Source of the DNA: Planctomycetota bacterium
GTDB lineage: Bacteria; Planctomycetota; Planctomycetia; Pirellulales; UBA1268
Direction: 5' to 3'
Assembly (NCBI GenBank): GCA_016872555.1
Contig: VGZO01000016.1
Span: 1-64,000 of the forward strand
DNA length: 64,000 nt
The position numbers and the translations under genes were made by a program. This document shows, piece by piece, positions 1 through 8,045 of this stretch. Position 1 is the first letter of the stretch. Each line of letters begins with the position of its first letter. The notes below the pieces were generated by a model. The model ran no database searches and was not told the origin of the DNA. It saw nothing but the letters and a program-made list of their open reading frames with translations.

Positions 1-324
1 CGGCCGCTCGCCGGCCCTCCCGACACCTGGCTCAACCTGATCCATGTCGCCGACGCGACGGCGATCGTGGCGCTCGTCGCCGACCATCCTGCTCCCGGTC
101 CGTTGTATGTCGTCAGCGACGGCCATCCCGTGCGGCGTGCCGAGTGGTATGCGGAACTGGCCCGCACGATCACCGCCCCGGAACCTGCCTGGGAGCCGAC
201 GGCTCGCCGCGTCCGCGGCGGCGACAAGCGCGTCGATCCGACCCGAGTGCTCCGTGAAATCGCCCCACCGCTTCGCTATCCAGACCCGTTTGCAGGGTTG
301 CGGGACTGCCTCGCGGATCCCTGA
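1..324 (+). CDS. NAD-dependent epimerase/dehydratase (SDR), C-terminal fragment
   Basis: The frame is open from the first base of the window and ends at the TGA at 322-324, leaving about 107 residues. The fragment contains NLIHVADATAIV followed by a 'plYvvSDGhPV' stretch. This is the usual C-terminal half of extended SDR nucleotide-sugar epimerases, where 'iHVdDaa' precedes the part that closes over the sugar. The Rossmann fold and the YxxxK catalytic motif lie outside the window, so the substrate cannot be named. It runs tail to tail with the protease gene on the other strand. Confidence 0.75.
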   Translation, partial: RPLAGPPDTWLNLIHVADATAIVALVADHPAPGPLYVVSDGHPVRRAEWYAELARTITAPEPAWEPTARRVRGGDKRVDPTRVLREIAPPLRYPDPFAGLRDCLADP

Positions 325-342
325 TCTCCCGGCTCCCGCGGC

Positions 343-2481
343 TCACTGCAGGGCCGGCGCCGGCACGGGATCCTGCTTGCCGAGATCGAGTTGGGCGAGG
401 CTCGCGATTCCGCCGGCGAGGGCCTGCAGGTAATCGACGGTGACCGCCATCGCTTCGTCGAAATAGAAGTCCTTCTTGACGACCGGACGCCCCGCACCGG
501 GCGCCTCTTCGGCGGCCTTTTCCTCGACCTCTGCGGCCTTCCCCTCGTTCCACTGCCGCTCGAACTCGGTCTCGACCAGCGAGATCGTCTTCTCGCTCTT
601 CCGCTTCGAGTACCGGGCGATGTCGTCGGCGACCTTGCGGAAGTCGGCGCTGGCCGCGACGCGGGCCGACGAGCGCTCGCGCAGCGTCCGCACGATGTCT
701 TCCGTCACCCGGCCGCTGTCGGCGAACTCGGCTGGTTTGACCTTGTCGACGGTGATCGCGTAGTCGAGATCGGATTCACCGACCGGCAGATGATTGCTGA
801 TGCTGGGCAATTCGATGTCGCTCTTCACGCCCTCGAGCTGGGTGCTCACCCCACCCGGCCGGTAGAACTGCTGCTGGGTGATCTTGATCGCCCCCAGGGA
901 CGGGGCGTTGGGCATCCGCTGGAACAATTCGCGACCGATGTCGAGAAGCCCCTGGACGGTCCCCTTGCCATGGGTCGACTCGTCACCGATGACGAGCCCC
1001 CGGTGGTAGTCCTGGATGGCACCGGCGACGATCTCGCTGGCGCTGGCGCTGAACTTGCTGGCGAGCACCACGAGCGGCCCGTCCCAGACGACGCCGGGAT
1101 CGGGATCATCGAACTGCTGGACGACCTTGTTGGCATCCTTGATCTGGACGACGGTGCCGGTGTTGATGAACAGTCCGGTGAGGGAGATCGCCTCGGGGAG
1201 CGAACCACCCCCGTTGTTGCGCAGGTCGAGGACGATGCAATCCACCCCCTGGCGCCGGAAGTCCTCGATCAGCCGCTTGCAATCGCGCGTACTGCTCTTG
1301 TACTCGGGTTGCCCCTGCCGGGCACCAGCCATGTCCATGTAGAAACTCGGCAGGTTGATGAACCCGATCCGGAACGGCATTCCGTCGGGCTTCCGGCCGG
1401 CCTCGATCAATTCGCCGCGGGCTTCGCTGTCGGTGAGCTCGATCTTCGACCGCGTGATGTCGTAGATCTTCGGTGCCGTCTGTCCGACGGGGATCACCTT
1501 CAGCCGCACGATCGTCCCGCGCTTGCCGCGGATCAGCTTGACGACCTCGTTGATGTTGAGATCGACGACGTCGACGATCTCACCGTCCGGCCCCTGCCCC
1601 ACGCCGACCACCCGGTCCTTCTTCTGCAGCCGGCCGTCTCGGTCTGCCGCGCCGCCCGAGACCAGTTCGGCCACCGTCGTGAATCCGTCCTCGTTCCGCA
1701 GCTGGGCACCGATGCCGTCGAGCTGGAGCCGCATCTGGATCTCGAAGTTCTCGAGTGTCGACGGCGACATGTACGTGGTGTGCGGGTCGAGGCTGCTGGT
1801 CAACGCCGTCAGGTAGGTCTCGAGCAGCTCGTCAGACGTCATCTGGTGCATCCGCTTCGAGAAGCTCCGGTAGCGCCTGTGGAGCTTTTCCTTGGCCTCC
1901 TCGGGCGGGGTCTTCTCCATCTTCTGCACCAGCAGGTCGTACTTGATCCGCTTGCGCCATTGGCTCTCGGCCTCGGTCTCGTTCCTCGCCCACGACGTCG
2001 CATCGCGGTCGATCGTCATCGTCTCGGCGACGGTGAAGTCGTGCGGCTCGTCGATCAGGCGCTCGATCAACGGCAGCCGCGCATCGACACGTTCGAGGAA
2101 CCGCTTGAAGACCTCGTAGGCAAACGAGACGTCACCCTTCTTGACGAGGTCGTCGAGGCTCTCGCGCTTCTGCGAGAGGGCGTCGATGTCGCTCTGGATG
2201 AAGTAGATCTTCATCGGGTCGAGCGCTTCGAGGAACGTCGTGAACCAGCGCCGGGCGATCTCGTCGTCGATCACCCGGCGGGTGAAATGCTGGCGCTCGA
2301 GCAGATTGCGGACGGCGAGCGTGATCTGCCGGTCGTTCGGCCCCGGCTTCTGGGCGGTGACGGGGCGGGCGGCCTCCTGCGCTGCTGCCGAGGCGGCGAC
2401 GACCAGCACCATGACCAAGCCGGCGGTCGTACCGCGGCCCCGTCCACTCACGTGCCTGCCCGTCGCGACGAACGTCTTCAC
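343..2481 (-). CDS. prc: Carboxy-terminal processing protease (tail-specific, S41 family)
   Basis: A 712-residue periplasmic serine protease that should degrade or trim proteins from their C-terminus. It has an N-terminal signal peptide (about residues 15-35), a helical Tsp-type N domain, a PDZ domain (about 245-340) and an S41 catalytic domain. The SASASE segment near residue 477 carries the nucleophile region and the Lys of GKGTVQ lies about 25 residues later, as in E. coli Tsp. A DUF3340-like C-terminal domain follows. The GTG start at 2481 was chosen because GAGGAGG lies just upstream and a signal peptide follows directly. The frame stays open to 3324, but that stretch reads as a shadow of the chelatase gene. 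A CACAAT element at 2538-2543 is a possible -10. Confidence 0.92.
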   Translation of the reverse strand: MKTFVATGRHVSGRGRGTTAGLVMVLVVAASAAAQEAARPVTAQKPGPNDRQITLAVRNLLERQHFTRRVIDDEIARRWFTTFLEALDPMKIYFIQSDIDALSQKRESLDDLVKKGDVSFAYEVFKRFLERVDARLPLIERLIDEPHDFTVAETMTIDRDATSWARNETEAESQWRKRIKYDLLVQKMEKTPPEEAKEKLHRRYRSFSKRMHQMTSDELLETYLTALTSSLDPHTTYMSPSTLENFEIQMRLQLDGIGAQLRNEDGFTTVAELVSGGAADRDGRLQKKDRVVGVGQGPDGEIVDVVDLNINEVVKLIRGKRGTIVRLKVIPVGQTAPKIYDITRSKIELTDSEARGELIEAGRKPDGMPFRIGFINLPSFYMDMAGARQGQPEYKSSTRDCKRLIEDFRRQGVDCIVLDLRNNGGGSLPEAISLTGLFINTGTVVQIKDANKVVQQFDDPDPGVVWDGPLVVLASKFSASASEIVAGAIQDYHRGLVIGDESTHGKGTVQGLLDIGRELFQRMPNAPSLGAIKITQQQFYRPGGVSTQLEGVKSDIELPSISNHLPVGESDLDYAITVDKVKPAEFADSGRVTEDIVRTLRERSSARVAASADFRKVADDIARYSKRKSEKTISLVETEFERQWNEGKAAEVEEKAAEEAPGAGRPVVKKDFYFDEAMAVTVDYLQALAGGIASLAQLDLGKQDPVPAPALQ

Positions 2482-2701
2482 GCGTGACCTCCTCCTCGGA
2501 ACCGCTCCCGGCGGCGTCGCACGGGATACGGAACGACATTGTGCCAAGTCATGGCAGCCGTGACGAGGCGACCCTCGGCGACTGCGAAAAGCCTTCACCG
2601 TCGTGACGGGGCCCACCGTTCCGCGGGGGAAAACGACACCGCGTTGCCATCGCGAACCCCACGCGACCGACGTGTACTTCCCGGCTTGCCATTTCTCCAG
2701 A

Positions 2702-3538
2702 CTATGCGGGGCATGCCGGCATGTCGTCGATCCGGTGCGGCCACACGGCGGCGATCCGATCGGCGAGGGCTGCGGCGATCGCCGCGTCGGCACCGAGCCG
2801 CGCGGCGAGCAACCATTCGATCGCCGGATGCGCCGCTCGGGCCGCGGCCACGGCGGCGGCGACGTCCCGCTCGACCGCCCCGCTGAACAACAGATGCGGC
2901 CGGACGACGACCCGCCGCGGACCTGTGGCCCCGGCATCGGCGAGAGCCTCGGCGACCGTCGGTCGTGCTGCCGCGACGAACCCGGTGAGCGTCCGCCACG
3001 CACGCGGTCCGCCCGACTGCCGATCGACCGCCGCGACCAATTCGGCGAGGCGTGCTTCGGCGCCGCCATCGCTCGCCCCCCGCCCCACCACCACGTCCAC
3101 GGTATCGGCGACAGCGACGGCAGCGCGGCCGGCCACGGCCTCGGCGCGGCGCCGTGCCGCGAGGGCGACGATCGCCGGATGGATGCCGAGCACGTCCGCC
3201 TGGACGAGGCACGTCGCCGTCGCTGCCGCGGCCGCCGCAAGGGCGTCGGGGACGTCGCGGCGAGCGTGGCCGGCGGCGAACAGGAGGAGCGGGGCGACGA
3301 CGACGGTCCTGCAGCCGCGGTCACGGAGCCGCTCGAGGCCGGTCATGATCGACGGCTCGAGGAGCTCGAGAAACGCCCCCTCGACGGCGATCCCGTCGCA
3401 CTGCACGGACAGCAGATGCGTGACGGCGGCAGTCTCCTCCGCGCCGATCGGGTCGCGGGTGCCGTGACCGACGACGAGGATGCCGCAGCCAGCCGCCGAC
3501 TCGGCCGACCTTGGAAAAAAACCGGTGTCGCCGTCCAT
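2702..3538 (-). CDS. CbiX/SirB-type chelatase with two CbiX domains
   Basis: The 278-residue product has two tandem CbiX-like halves (about residues 20-125 and 140-260). The family inserts Co2+ or Fe2+ into sirohydrochlorin. The first half keeps both metal-binding histidines, in VVGHGTRDP and FAAGHARRDV. The second half keeps the LLFSGAVERDV pattern but has Val where the second His is expected, so only the N-terminal half looks catalytic. The ATG at 3538 is preceded almost directly by a run of nine G on this strand. A TACGAT element at 3584-3589 could be its -10. No cobalamin or sirohaem synthesis genes are nearby, so the metal is not predicted. The gene is divergent from the FHA regulator. 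Confidence 0.8.
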   Translation of the reverse strand: MDGDTGFFPRSAESAAGCGILVVGHGTRDPIGAEETAAVTHLLSVQCDGIAVEGAFLELLEPSIMTGLERLRDRGCRTVVVAPLLLFAAGHARRDVPDALAAAAAATATCLVQADVLGIHPAIVALAARRRAEAVAGRAAVAVADTVDVVVGRGASDGGAEARLAELVAAVDRQSGGPRAWRTLTGFVAAARPTVAEALADAGATGPRRVVVRPHLLFSGAVERDVAAAVAAARAAHPAIEWLLAARLGADAAIAAALADRIAAVWPHRIDDMPACPA

Positions 3539-3539
3539 G

Positions 3540-3548
3540 CCCCCCCCC
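3540..3548 (-). repeat. Homopolymeric G9 tract abutting the chelatase start codon
   Basis: Nine consecutive C on the + strand read as G9 on the minus strand, separated by one base from the ATG at 3538. It occupies the ribosome-binding position, and no other Shine-Dalgarno sequence is visible there. Confidence 0.85.
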
Positions 3549-3630
3549 GTTGTCGACCGCGGTCTCCCGTCCCCGCCACGGTGATCGTACGCCACCCGCA
3601 CCGGCGAGCGGATTCCGCGGAAGGCGGAGC

Positions 3631-3636
3631 TATAGT
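3631..3636 (+). promoter_or_regulatory. -10 element TATAGT of the FHA regulator
   Basis: The sequence GCTATAGT fits the -10 motif that recurs in this window. It lies 63 nt before the GTG at 3699. No good -35 is visible. If it is real, transcription starts near 3643, which rules out the upstream TTG at 3636 as the translation start. Confidence 0.5.
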
Positions 3637-3698
3637 TGGTCGGAGGGTCGAGTTCTGCGTCGTCAAGCGCCCTTCAAGCACCCTCCGGGGGCTCGGCC

Positions 3699-4742
3699 GT
3701 GTCGCCGACTTCGTTCGCCGCAGCCGCGACCGGCACCGACGCGGTTCTCGACCTGTTCGTCGGCGACCGGCCGGGACCATCGTATCCGTTGTCCACCGAC
3801 CGGCCGACCACGATCGGTCGCTCGAGCGACGCCGACATCACGATCGCCGATCGGTTGGTGAGCCGGCTCCACGCCACCATCCGGCCCGATCCCTCGGGAT
3901 GGACGATCGCCGACCTCGGGAGCCGCAACGGCACACGGCTCGACGGGGTGACGATCACCGAAGCGACGCTCCAGCCGGGGGCCGTGATCGGCATCGGCAC
4001 CCATTCGCTGCTGTTCCGCTCCCCACGCGGGCGCGCGGTGCTGGCGGCGCCGAACGGCTGGCGCGTGCGTTTCATCACGCCGCTGGCGGAGCTCGTGGGC
4101 AGCGCACTCGGCGCGCAAACCGGACCGGCCGAACAGATGACCCGGTTTCTCGCCGCCACCCGGCTGTTGGGCTGCCACGGTTCGGGCGACGTCGCCACGA
4201 CCGTGGTGGAGCTCGTCGTCGCCAACTGTGCCGTGGCCGGCGCGGCCTGGTTGCCTGCCGCGGCCACCACGGAGTCGGTCGCCGCCGAGCCGGCGGGCGA
4301 GGTCCTCACCGGGCTGATCGAGGGAGCCCTGCGTCAGGCGATCGTCTCCTGCGGAAGCGTCGTCTGCCTCTCCCCCGAGCGCCCGACCGCTTCCGATGGC
4401 GGAGTCGGGGATCTGGTCTGCGTGCCGGTCGGACCGGGTCCCGACGGGCTGCTCGCCATCCGGGCGACCGAGTCGCCGCTCCGCAGTTCCGATCTCGACT
4501 TCCTCGCCGTGGTCGCCTCACTCGCCGCAGCGCGGCACGATACCGGTCCCACCGGGGCCGGGCCGGCCGACAAAGCGGCGTTCGTAGCCGCGTGCCCCGA
4601 CCTGGAGATCACGGCCTGGGAACGGGTCCTGATCGGTGAAGCCATCCGCCGCCACGGCGGCAATGTCGGTGCCGCCGCCCGTGCGCTCGGACTGAGCCGC
4701 GCGACGCTGTACAGACGGCTGGGAAGCGGGCCGCAGGGCTGA
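3699..4742 (+). CDS. FHA-GAF-Fis domain transcriptional regulator
   Basis: The 347-residue protein has an FHA domain at about residues 15-105, with the phosphothreonine-binding core GRS, SRLHA and GSRNGT. A middle region (about 150-290) resembles a GAF sensor domain. A C-terminal Fis-type helix-turn-helix (about 305-345) contains GGNVGAAARALGLSRATLYRRL. It looks like a sigma54 enhancer-binding protein without the AAA+ domain, so it probably binds DNA but cannot remodel sigma54 polymerase. The GTG at 3699 is preferred over TTG 3636 because a -10 element sits at 3631-3636; the start remains uncertain. The gene is divergent from the chelatase. Confidence 0.8.
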   Translation: MSPTSFAAAATGTDAVLDLFVGDRPGPSYPLSTDRPTTIGRSSDADITIADRLVSRLHATIRPDPSGWTIADLGSRNGTRLDGVTITEATLQPGAVIGIGTHSLLFRSPRGRAVLAAPNGWRVRFITPLAELVGSALGAQTGPAEQMTRFLAATRLLGCHGSGDVATTVVELVVANCAVAGAAWLPAAATTESVAAEPAGEVLTGLIEGALRQAIVSCGSVVCLSPERPTASDGGVGDLVCVPVGPGPDGLLAIRATESPLRSSDLDFLAVVASLAAARHDTGPTGAGPADKAAFVAACPDLEITAWERVLIGEAIRRHGGNVGAAARALGLSRATLYRRLGSGPQG

Positions 4743-4757
4743 CCGACGGCCCCGGAG

Positions 4758-6098
4758 TCATCCCCCGGAAGTGGCCGCACGGTCGGGCATCGTCTGCAGC
4801 CGCACGACGAGCAGCGCCACGCCCGTGAGCACGGCGACCGCGGCGGCGTACGGGAGGACGTGCGACGGGTGCAGGCCGAACAGGACCGATCCGAGGAACG
4901 GACCGATGATCCTGCCCAACGACGCGAACGACTGGTTCACACCGAGCACCTCCCCCTGCCGCGTCGCGTCTGCCTGCCGTGAGATCAGCGCCGATACGGA
5001 GGGGTTCACGCAGGCGAACCCCGCCACCGCGATCGCGGCAGCGACGTAGAACAGCGTCATCAGCCACCGGTTCCCGGCCGCGTTGCCGTCGCGGTACACC
5101 CACCAGGCGATGAATCCGAGGAGGCCGAGCCCGACCACCAGCAGGCCGACACCGGCTGCGAGCATCCGCTGCTCGGGAAATCTCTTCGCAAGCGGCCGAT
5201 AGGCGCCCCCCGCGAGGAGGAGCATCAGGCCGATGAAGGCGAACACGAGGAAATTGCCGTTGTCGTCCATTCCGAAGGCCGCCTTCGTCAGTCGCGCCAG
5301 CGTCGCTTCGAAGTTGGCGAAGGCCACGATCGAGAGGAAGTAGACGAGCACGAGGCTGCCGACGGCGGGCATCGCCAGCACCGCCGTCATCCGCGACAGC
5401 CCGGTCCGCTGCCGCTCCCCCGCGCCCCCTTCAGGGCGCGTCTCACGGAACACGAGCGCCGCAATCAGCAACGCCACGGCCGACAGCGCCGAGGCGATCG
5501 CTCCCACTCCCCACGGCCGCTGCTGGAACAGCGCCAAACCGAAGTACGCGATCAGCGGCCCGAGCGTGAAGCCTCCCCCGAAAGCGATCCCGATCAGGGC
5601 CATGCCGCGGGCGCGATTGGCGGGCGTGGTGCAGTCGGCGATCACGGCAGCGGCGGTTCCGACGCTCGCCCCCGCGATCCCGGCTCCGACCCGCGACAGG
5701 AGCATCAGGCCGATCGCGAGGGCTGCCTGCTGCCGCGACGGCACCGGGTCGGAGGGGACCGTCACCGCGAGGGCGTACAGGGCATAGAAAACGACCGATC
5801 CGGCCAGACTGAGGAGGAGCAGCGGACGGCGCCCGACCCGGTCCGACAACCGCCCCCACAGCGGGCTGAACAGGAACTGCATCAGGGAAAAGGTCGAGAA
5901 CAGGATGCCGATCACCGCCCCGATGGCCGGATCGGTCAGTCCGAGCGCCCGCAGGTAGGGCTCGGCCTGCCGCGGCATCACCGGGAGCACGATCCCGAAC
6001 CCGAGCAGGTCGATGAACACGGTGAGGAACACCACCAACAGGGCGGCGCGGCTGGCGGCCGGCGCGGCTCGGTCGGTGCTGCTAGACTGCCCGGGCAT
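4758..6098 (-). CDS. MFS transporter, TetA-like drug/proton antiporter family
   Basis: A 446-residue inner-membrane protein with 12 predicted hydrophobic segments. Motif A, GRLSDRVGRRPLLLLS, lies between TM2 and TM3, and the N-terminus LTVFIDLLGFGIVLPVMP is typical of the TetA/DHA1 subgroup. The likely role is proton-driven export of a small compound, which the sequence does not identify. The ATG at 6098 is chosen because it is the first Met shortly before TM1. The CATG there also forms an ATG on the other strand, so this gene and xseA diverge from almost the same point. Confidence 0.85.
   Translation of the reverse strand: MPGQSSSTDRAAPAASRAALLVVFLTVFIDLLGFGIVLPVMPRQAEPYLRALGLTDPAIGAVIGILFSTFSLMQFLFSPLWGRLSDRVGRRPLLLLSLAGSVVFYALYALAVTVPSDPVPSRQQAALAIGLMLLSRVGAGIAGASVGTAAAVIADCTTPANRARGMALIGIAFGGGFTLGPLIAYFGLALFQQRPWGVGAIASALSAVALLIAALVFRETRPEGGAGERQRTGLSRMTAVLAMPAVGSLVLVYFLSIVAFANFEATLARLTKAAFGMDDNGNFLVFAFIGLMLLLAGGAYRPLAKRFPEQRMLAAGVGLLVVGLGLLGFIAWWVYRDGNAAGNRWLMTLFYVAAAIAVAGFACVNPSVSALISRQADATRQGEVLGVNQSFASLGRIIGPFLGSVLFGLHPSHVLPYAAAVAVLTGVALLVVRLQTMPDRAATSGG
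6083..6088 (+). promoter_or_regulatory. -10-like element TAGACT of xseA
   Basis: The sequence GCTAGACT fits the recurring -10 pattern and lies 54 nt before the xseA ATG at 6142. It falls inside the first codons of the divergent MFS gene. Confidence 0.4.
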
Positions 6099-6141
6099 GA
6101 AGGGGATTCCGCTGACTTTCGGCCGTGATCCACCGGCGGCC

Positions 6142-7383
6142 ATGAGCGTGTCGGAGCTGAACGCCCGCGTCAAGAACCGCCTCGAACCGGGCTTTACCGA
6201 CATCTGGGTCGGTGGCGAGGTCTCCAACCTCGTCCGCGCCGTGTCGGGGCACCTCTACCTTTCGCTGAAGGACGACGATTCGGTGGTCCGCGCCGTCATC
6301 TGGCGGGCCACGCTTCCCGGGCTCGCCCTCGAGCCGGTCGACGGGCTGGCGGTGGTCTGCCATGGCCGCCTCGAGGTCTACGCTCCGCGCGGGACGTACC
6401 AGCTCTCGATCGATCGCCTCCATGCCGTCGGCACGGGGGCCCTCGAGGCGCGGCTCCGGCAGCTCGAGGCCAGGCTCGCCGCCGAGGGGCTGTTGGCCGA
6501 GGACCGGAAACGTCCGCTGCCGACGGCGCCGGGGCGGATCGCGCTGGTCACCAGCCCCGCCGGTGCGGCGATCGCCGACTTCCTCGAAACGCTCGCGGCA
6601 CGCTGGCCCGCCTGTGCAGTGGTCGTGGTACCGGCGCGGGTCCAGGGCGCCGGAGCCGCCGACGAGGTGGCGGCCGCCATCGCCCGCGCCGGTCGCCTGC
6701 AGCCCCCCGTCGAAGCCGTCGCCGTGGTCCGCGGCGGCGGTAGTCTCGAGGACCTGTGGTCGTTCAACGAGGAGGCGGTGGCCCGGGCCGTCGCCGCCTG
6801 TCCGGTACCGGTGGTGTCGGGAGTCGGCCACGAAACCGACGTCACGCTCTGCGACTTGGTCGCCGACGTCCGCGCCCTGACGCCGACCGATGCGGCAGTC
6901 CGGCTGAGCCCCGACCGCCGTCCGCTGCTCGCCAACCTCGCGGCACTCGAGCCGCGTCTGGCCGCGCTGATCTCCCGACGGATCGAAACGGAGCGCGTCA
7001 GGCTCGATCGACTCGCCTGCTCCCGGGCGCTGTCGGTCCCGCGGCGGCTCGTCGCCGATCGCCGGGCGGCCGTGGTCGCCGGGCAGGAGCGCGTCGCCCG
7101 TGCCGCCGCCGTGGCACTGGCCCGGGCGGGGGAGCGGCTCGCCGCCGCGACCGCGCGCGTCGAGGGAGTCAGCCCGCTGCGGATCCTCGCGCGCGGGTAT
7201 TCGGTGACCACCGTCGCACGCGGCGTGGACCAGACGCTGGTGCTCCGCGACGTCGCTGGCCTGGTTACCGGCGACAGGCTGTCGACGCGTTTGGCACAGG
7301 GGCGCGTCGAGAGCGTGGTGGAGCGGATCATCCCCGACGACCGAACAGACGGGGCCCGGTGCGGTGACACCGGGGCCCGGTGA
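6142..7383 (+). CDS. xseA: Exodeoxyribonuclease VII large subunit
   Basis: A 413-residue cytoplasmic subunit of exonuclease VII, which degrades single-stranded DNA in both directions. It starts with an OB-fold (VSELNARVKN, DIWVGGEVSN, GHLYLSLKD). The catalytic domain follows with ALVTSPAGAAIADF, VVRGGGSLEDLWSFNEE and GVGHETDVTLCDLVAD, all family hallmarks, and then the coiled-coil C-terminal region. ATG 6142 is preferred because a -10-like element ends 54 nt upstream. ATG 6097 would add 15 residues and sit only 9 nt from that element. It is followed 45 nt later by xseB. Confidence 0.93.
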   Translation: MSVSELNARVKNRLEPGFTDIWVGGEVSNLVRAVSGHLYLSLKDDDSVVRAVIWRATLPGLALEPVDGLAVVCHGRLEVYAPRGTYQLSIDRLHAVGTGALEARLRQLEARLAAEGLLAEDRKRPLPTAPGRIALVTSPAGAAIADFLETLAARWPACAVVVVPARVQGAGAADEVAAAIARAGRLQPPVEAVAVVRGGGSLEDLWSFNEEAVARAVAACPVPVVSGVGHETDVTLCDLVADVRALTPTDAAVRLSPDRRPLLANLAALEPRLAALISRRIETERVRLDRLACSRALSVPRRLVADRRAAVVAGQERVARAAAVALARAGERLAAATARVEGVSPLRILARGYSVTTVARGVDQTLVLRDVAGLVTGDRLSTRLAQGRVESVVERIIPDDRTDGARCGDTGAR

Positions 7384-7428
7384 ACCCGCCACCGCCGCCG
7401 GTGCGGCAGGCTTTTCGAGGGACTTTTC

Positions 7429-7863
7429 ATGCGACGCCGCGACGAGCCTGAACCCGGCCCCCCTCCGGCGGCCGAACAACCTCCCTCGTCCACGCCGATC
7501 GCCGGACAGGAAAAGACGGCGCAGTCGACTTCGTTCGAGGCCGGTCTGGAGCGACTCGCCCGGATCGTCGACCAACTCGAGGCTGGCGAACTGGGGCTGG
7601 TGGAGTCGATCGACGCCTACGAGCGGGGGATCGTCCTCATCAGGCAGCTCCACCACCAACTGTCGGCCTGCGAACAGCGCGTCGAAATGCTTGCCGCTGC
7701 TGATCCCCCGGCACGTGGCGAGAGCGGTCTGCCAGCCGGTCCCGATCCATCGGCGGCTGCCGGACGACCGGCAAAGCCCGACCGCTCCGCCACGGGGACC
7801 ACCGGACGTGCGGGGCGGACTCGGCGGCTTCCCGGGATGGACGATTCGCCGCCCGGCGTCTAA
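7429..7863 (+). CDS. xseB: Exodeoxyribonuclease VII small subunit
   Basis: The 144-residue product contains the XseB fold at about residues 30-90: FEAGLERLARIVDQLEAGELGLVES, then the E-G-x-L/I heptads. XseB binds the long helices of XseA. The family is usually 60-80 residues. Here both ends carry Pro/Arg/Gly-rich low-complexity tails that lack obvious function. It lies 45 nt after xseA and is almost certainly cotranscribed. Confidence 0.88.
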   Translation: MRRRDEPEPGPPPAAEQPPSSTPIAGQEKTAQSTSFEAGLERLARIVDQLEAGELGLVESIDAYERGIVLIRQLHHQLSACEQRVEMLAAADPPARGESGLPAGPDPSAAAGRPAKPDRSATGTTGRAGRTRRLPGMDDSPPGV

Positions 7864-7889
7864 ACTTTCTCGAAGTTTCTCGCGTTTTT
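7862..7889 (+). terminator. AT-rich hairpin and T-tract after xseB
   Basis: AAACTT/AAGTTT form a 6-bp stem with a 5-nt loop at 7862-7878. A run of five T follows at 7885-7889. The stem overlaps the xseB stop codon. The T-run is seven bases from the stem, so this is at best a weak terminator. Confidence 0.3.
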
Positions 7890-7907
7890 GATCATGATTC
7901 CCCGGGC

Positions 7908-7928
7908 CCGGTCAGTACCAGTGACCGG
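7908..7928 (+). repeat. 7-bp inverted repeat in the xseB-ispA gap
   Basis: CCGGTCA (7908-7914) and TGACCGG (7922-7928) are perfectly complementary around a 7-nt loop. They lie in the 182-bp gap ahead of ispA. There is no T-run, so this is a hairpin or operator candidate rather than a terminator. Confidence 0.5.
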
Positions 7929-8045
7929 TCGACCCGATCGCAGGTGGTCCCGGCCGGGATGGGGAGCCGGGGGGCGGGGTCAGTGACCCACCGCCCACGA
8001 CCACGTGGCCGTCCGCCCGCCCCGGTGTCCCTCTCGAGCCACGTC

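Noticed and set aside
391-2487. 698-codon open frame opposite the S41 protease
   Set aside because: No domain and antisense to a complete protease gene.
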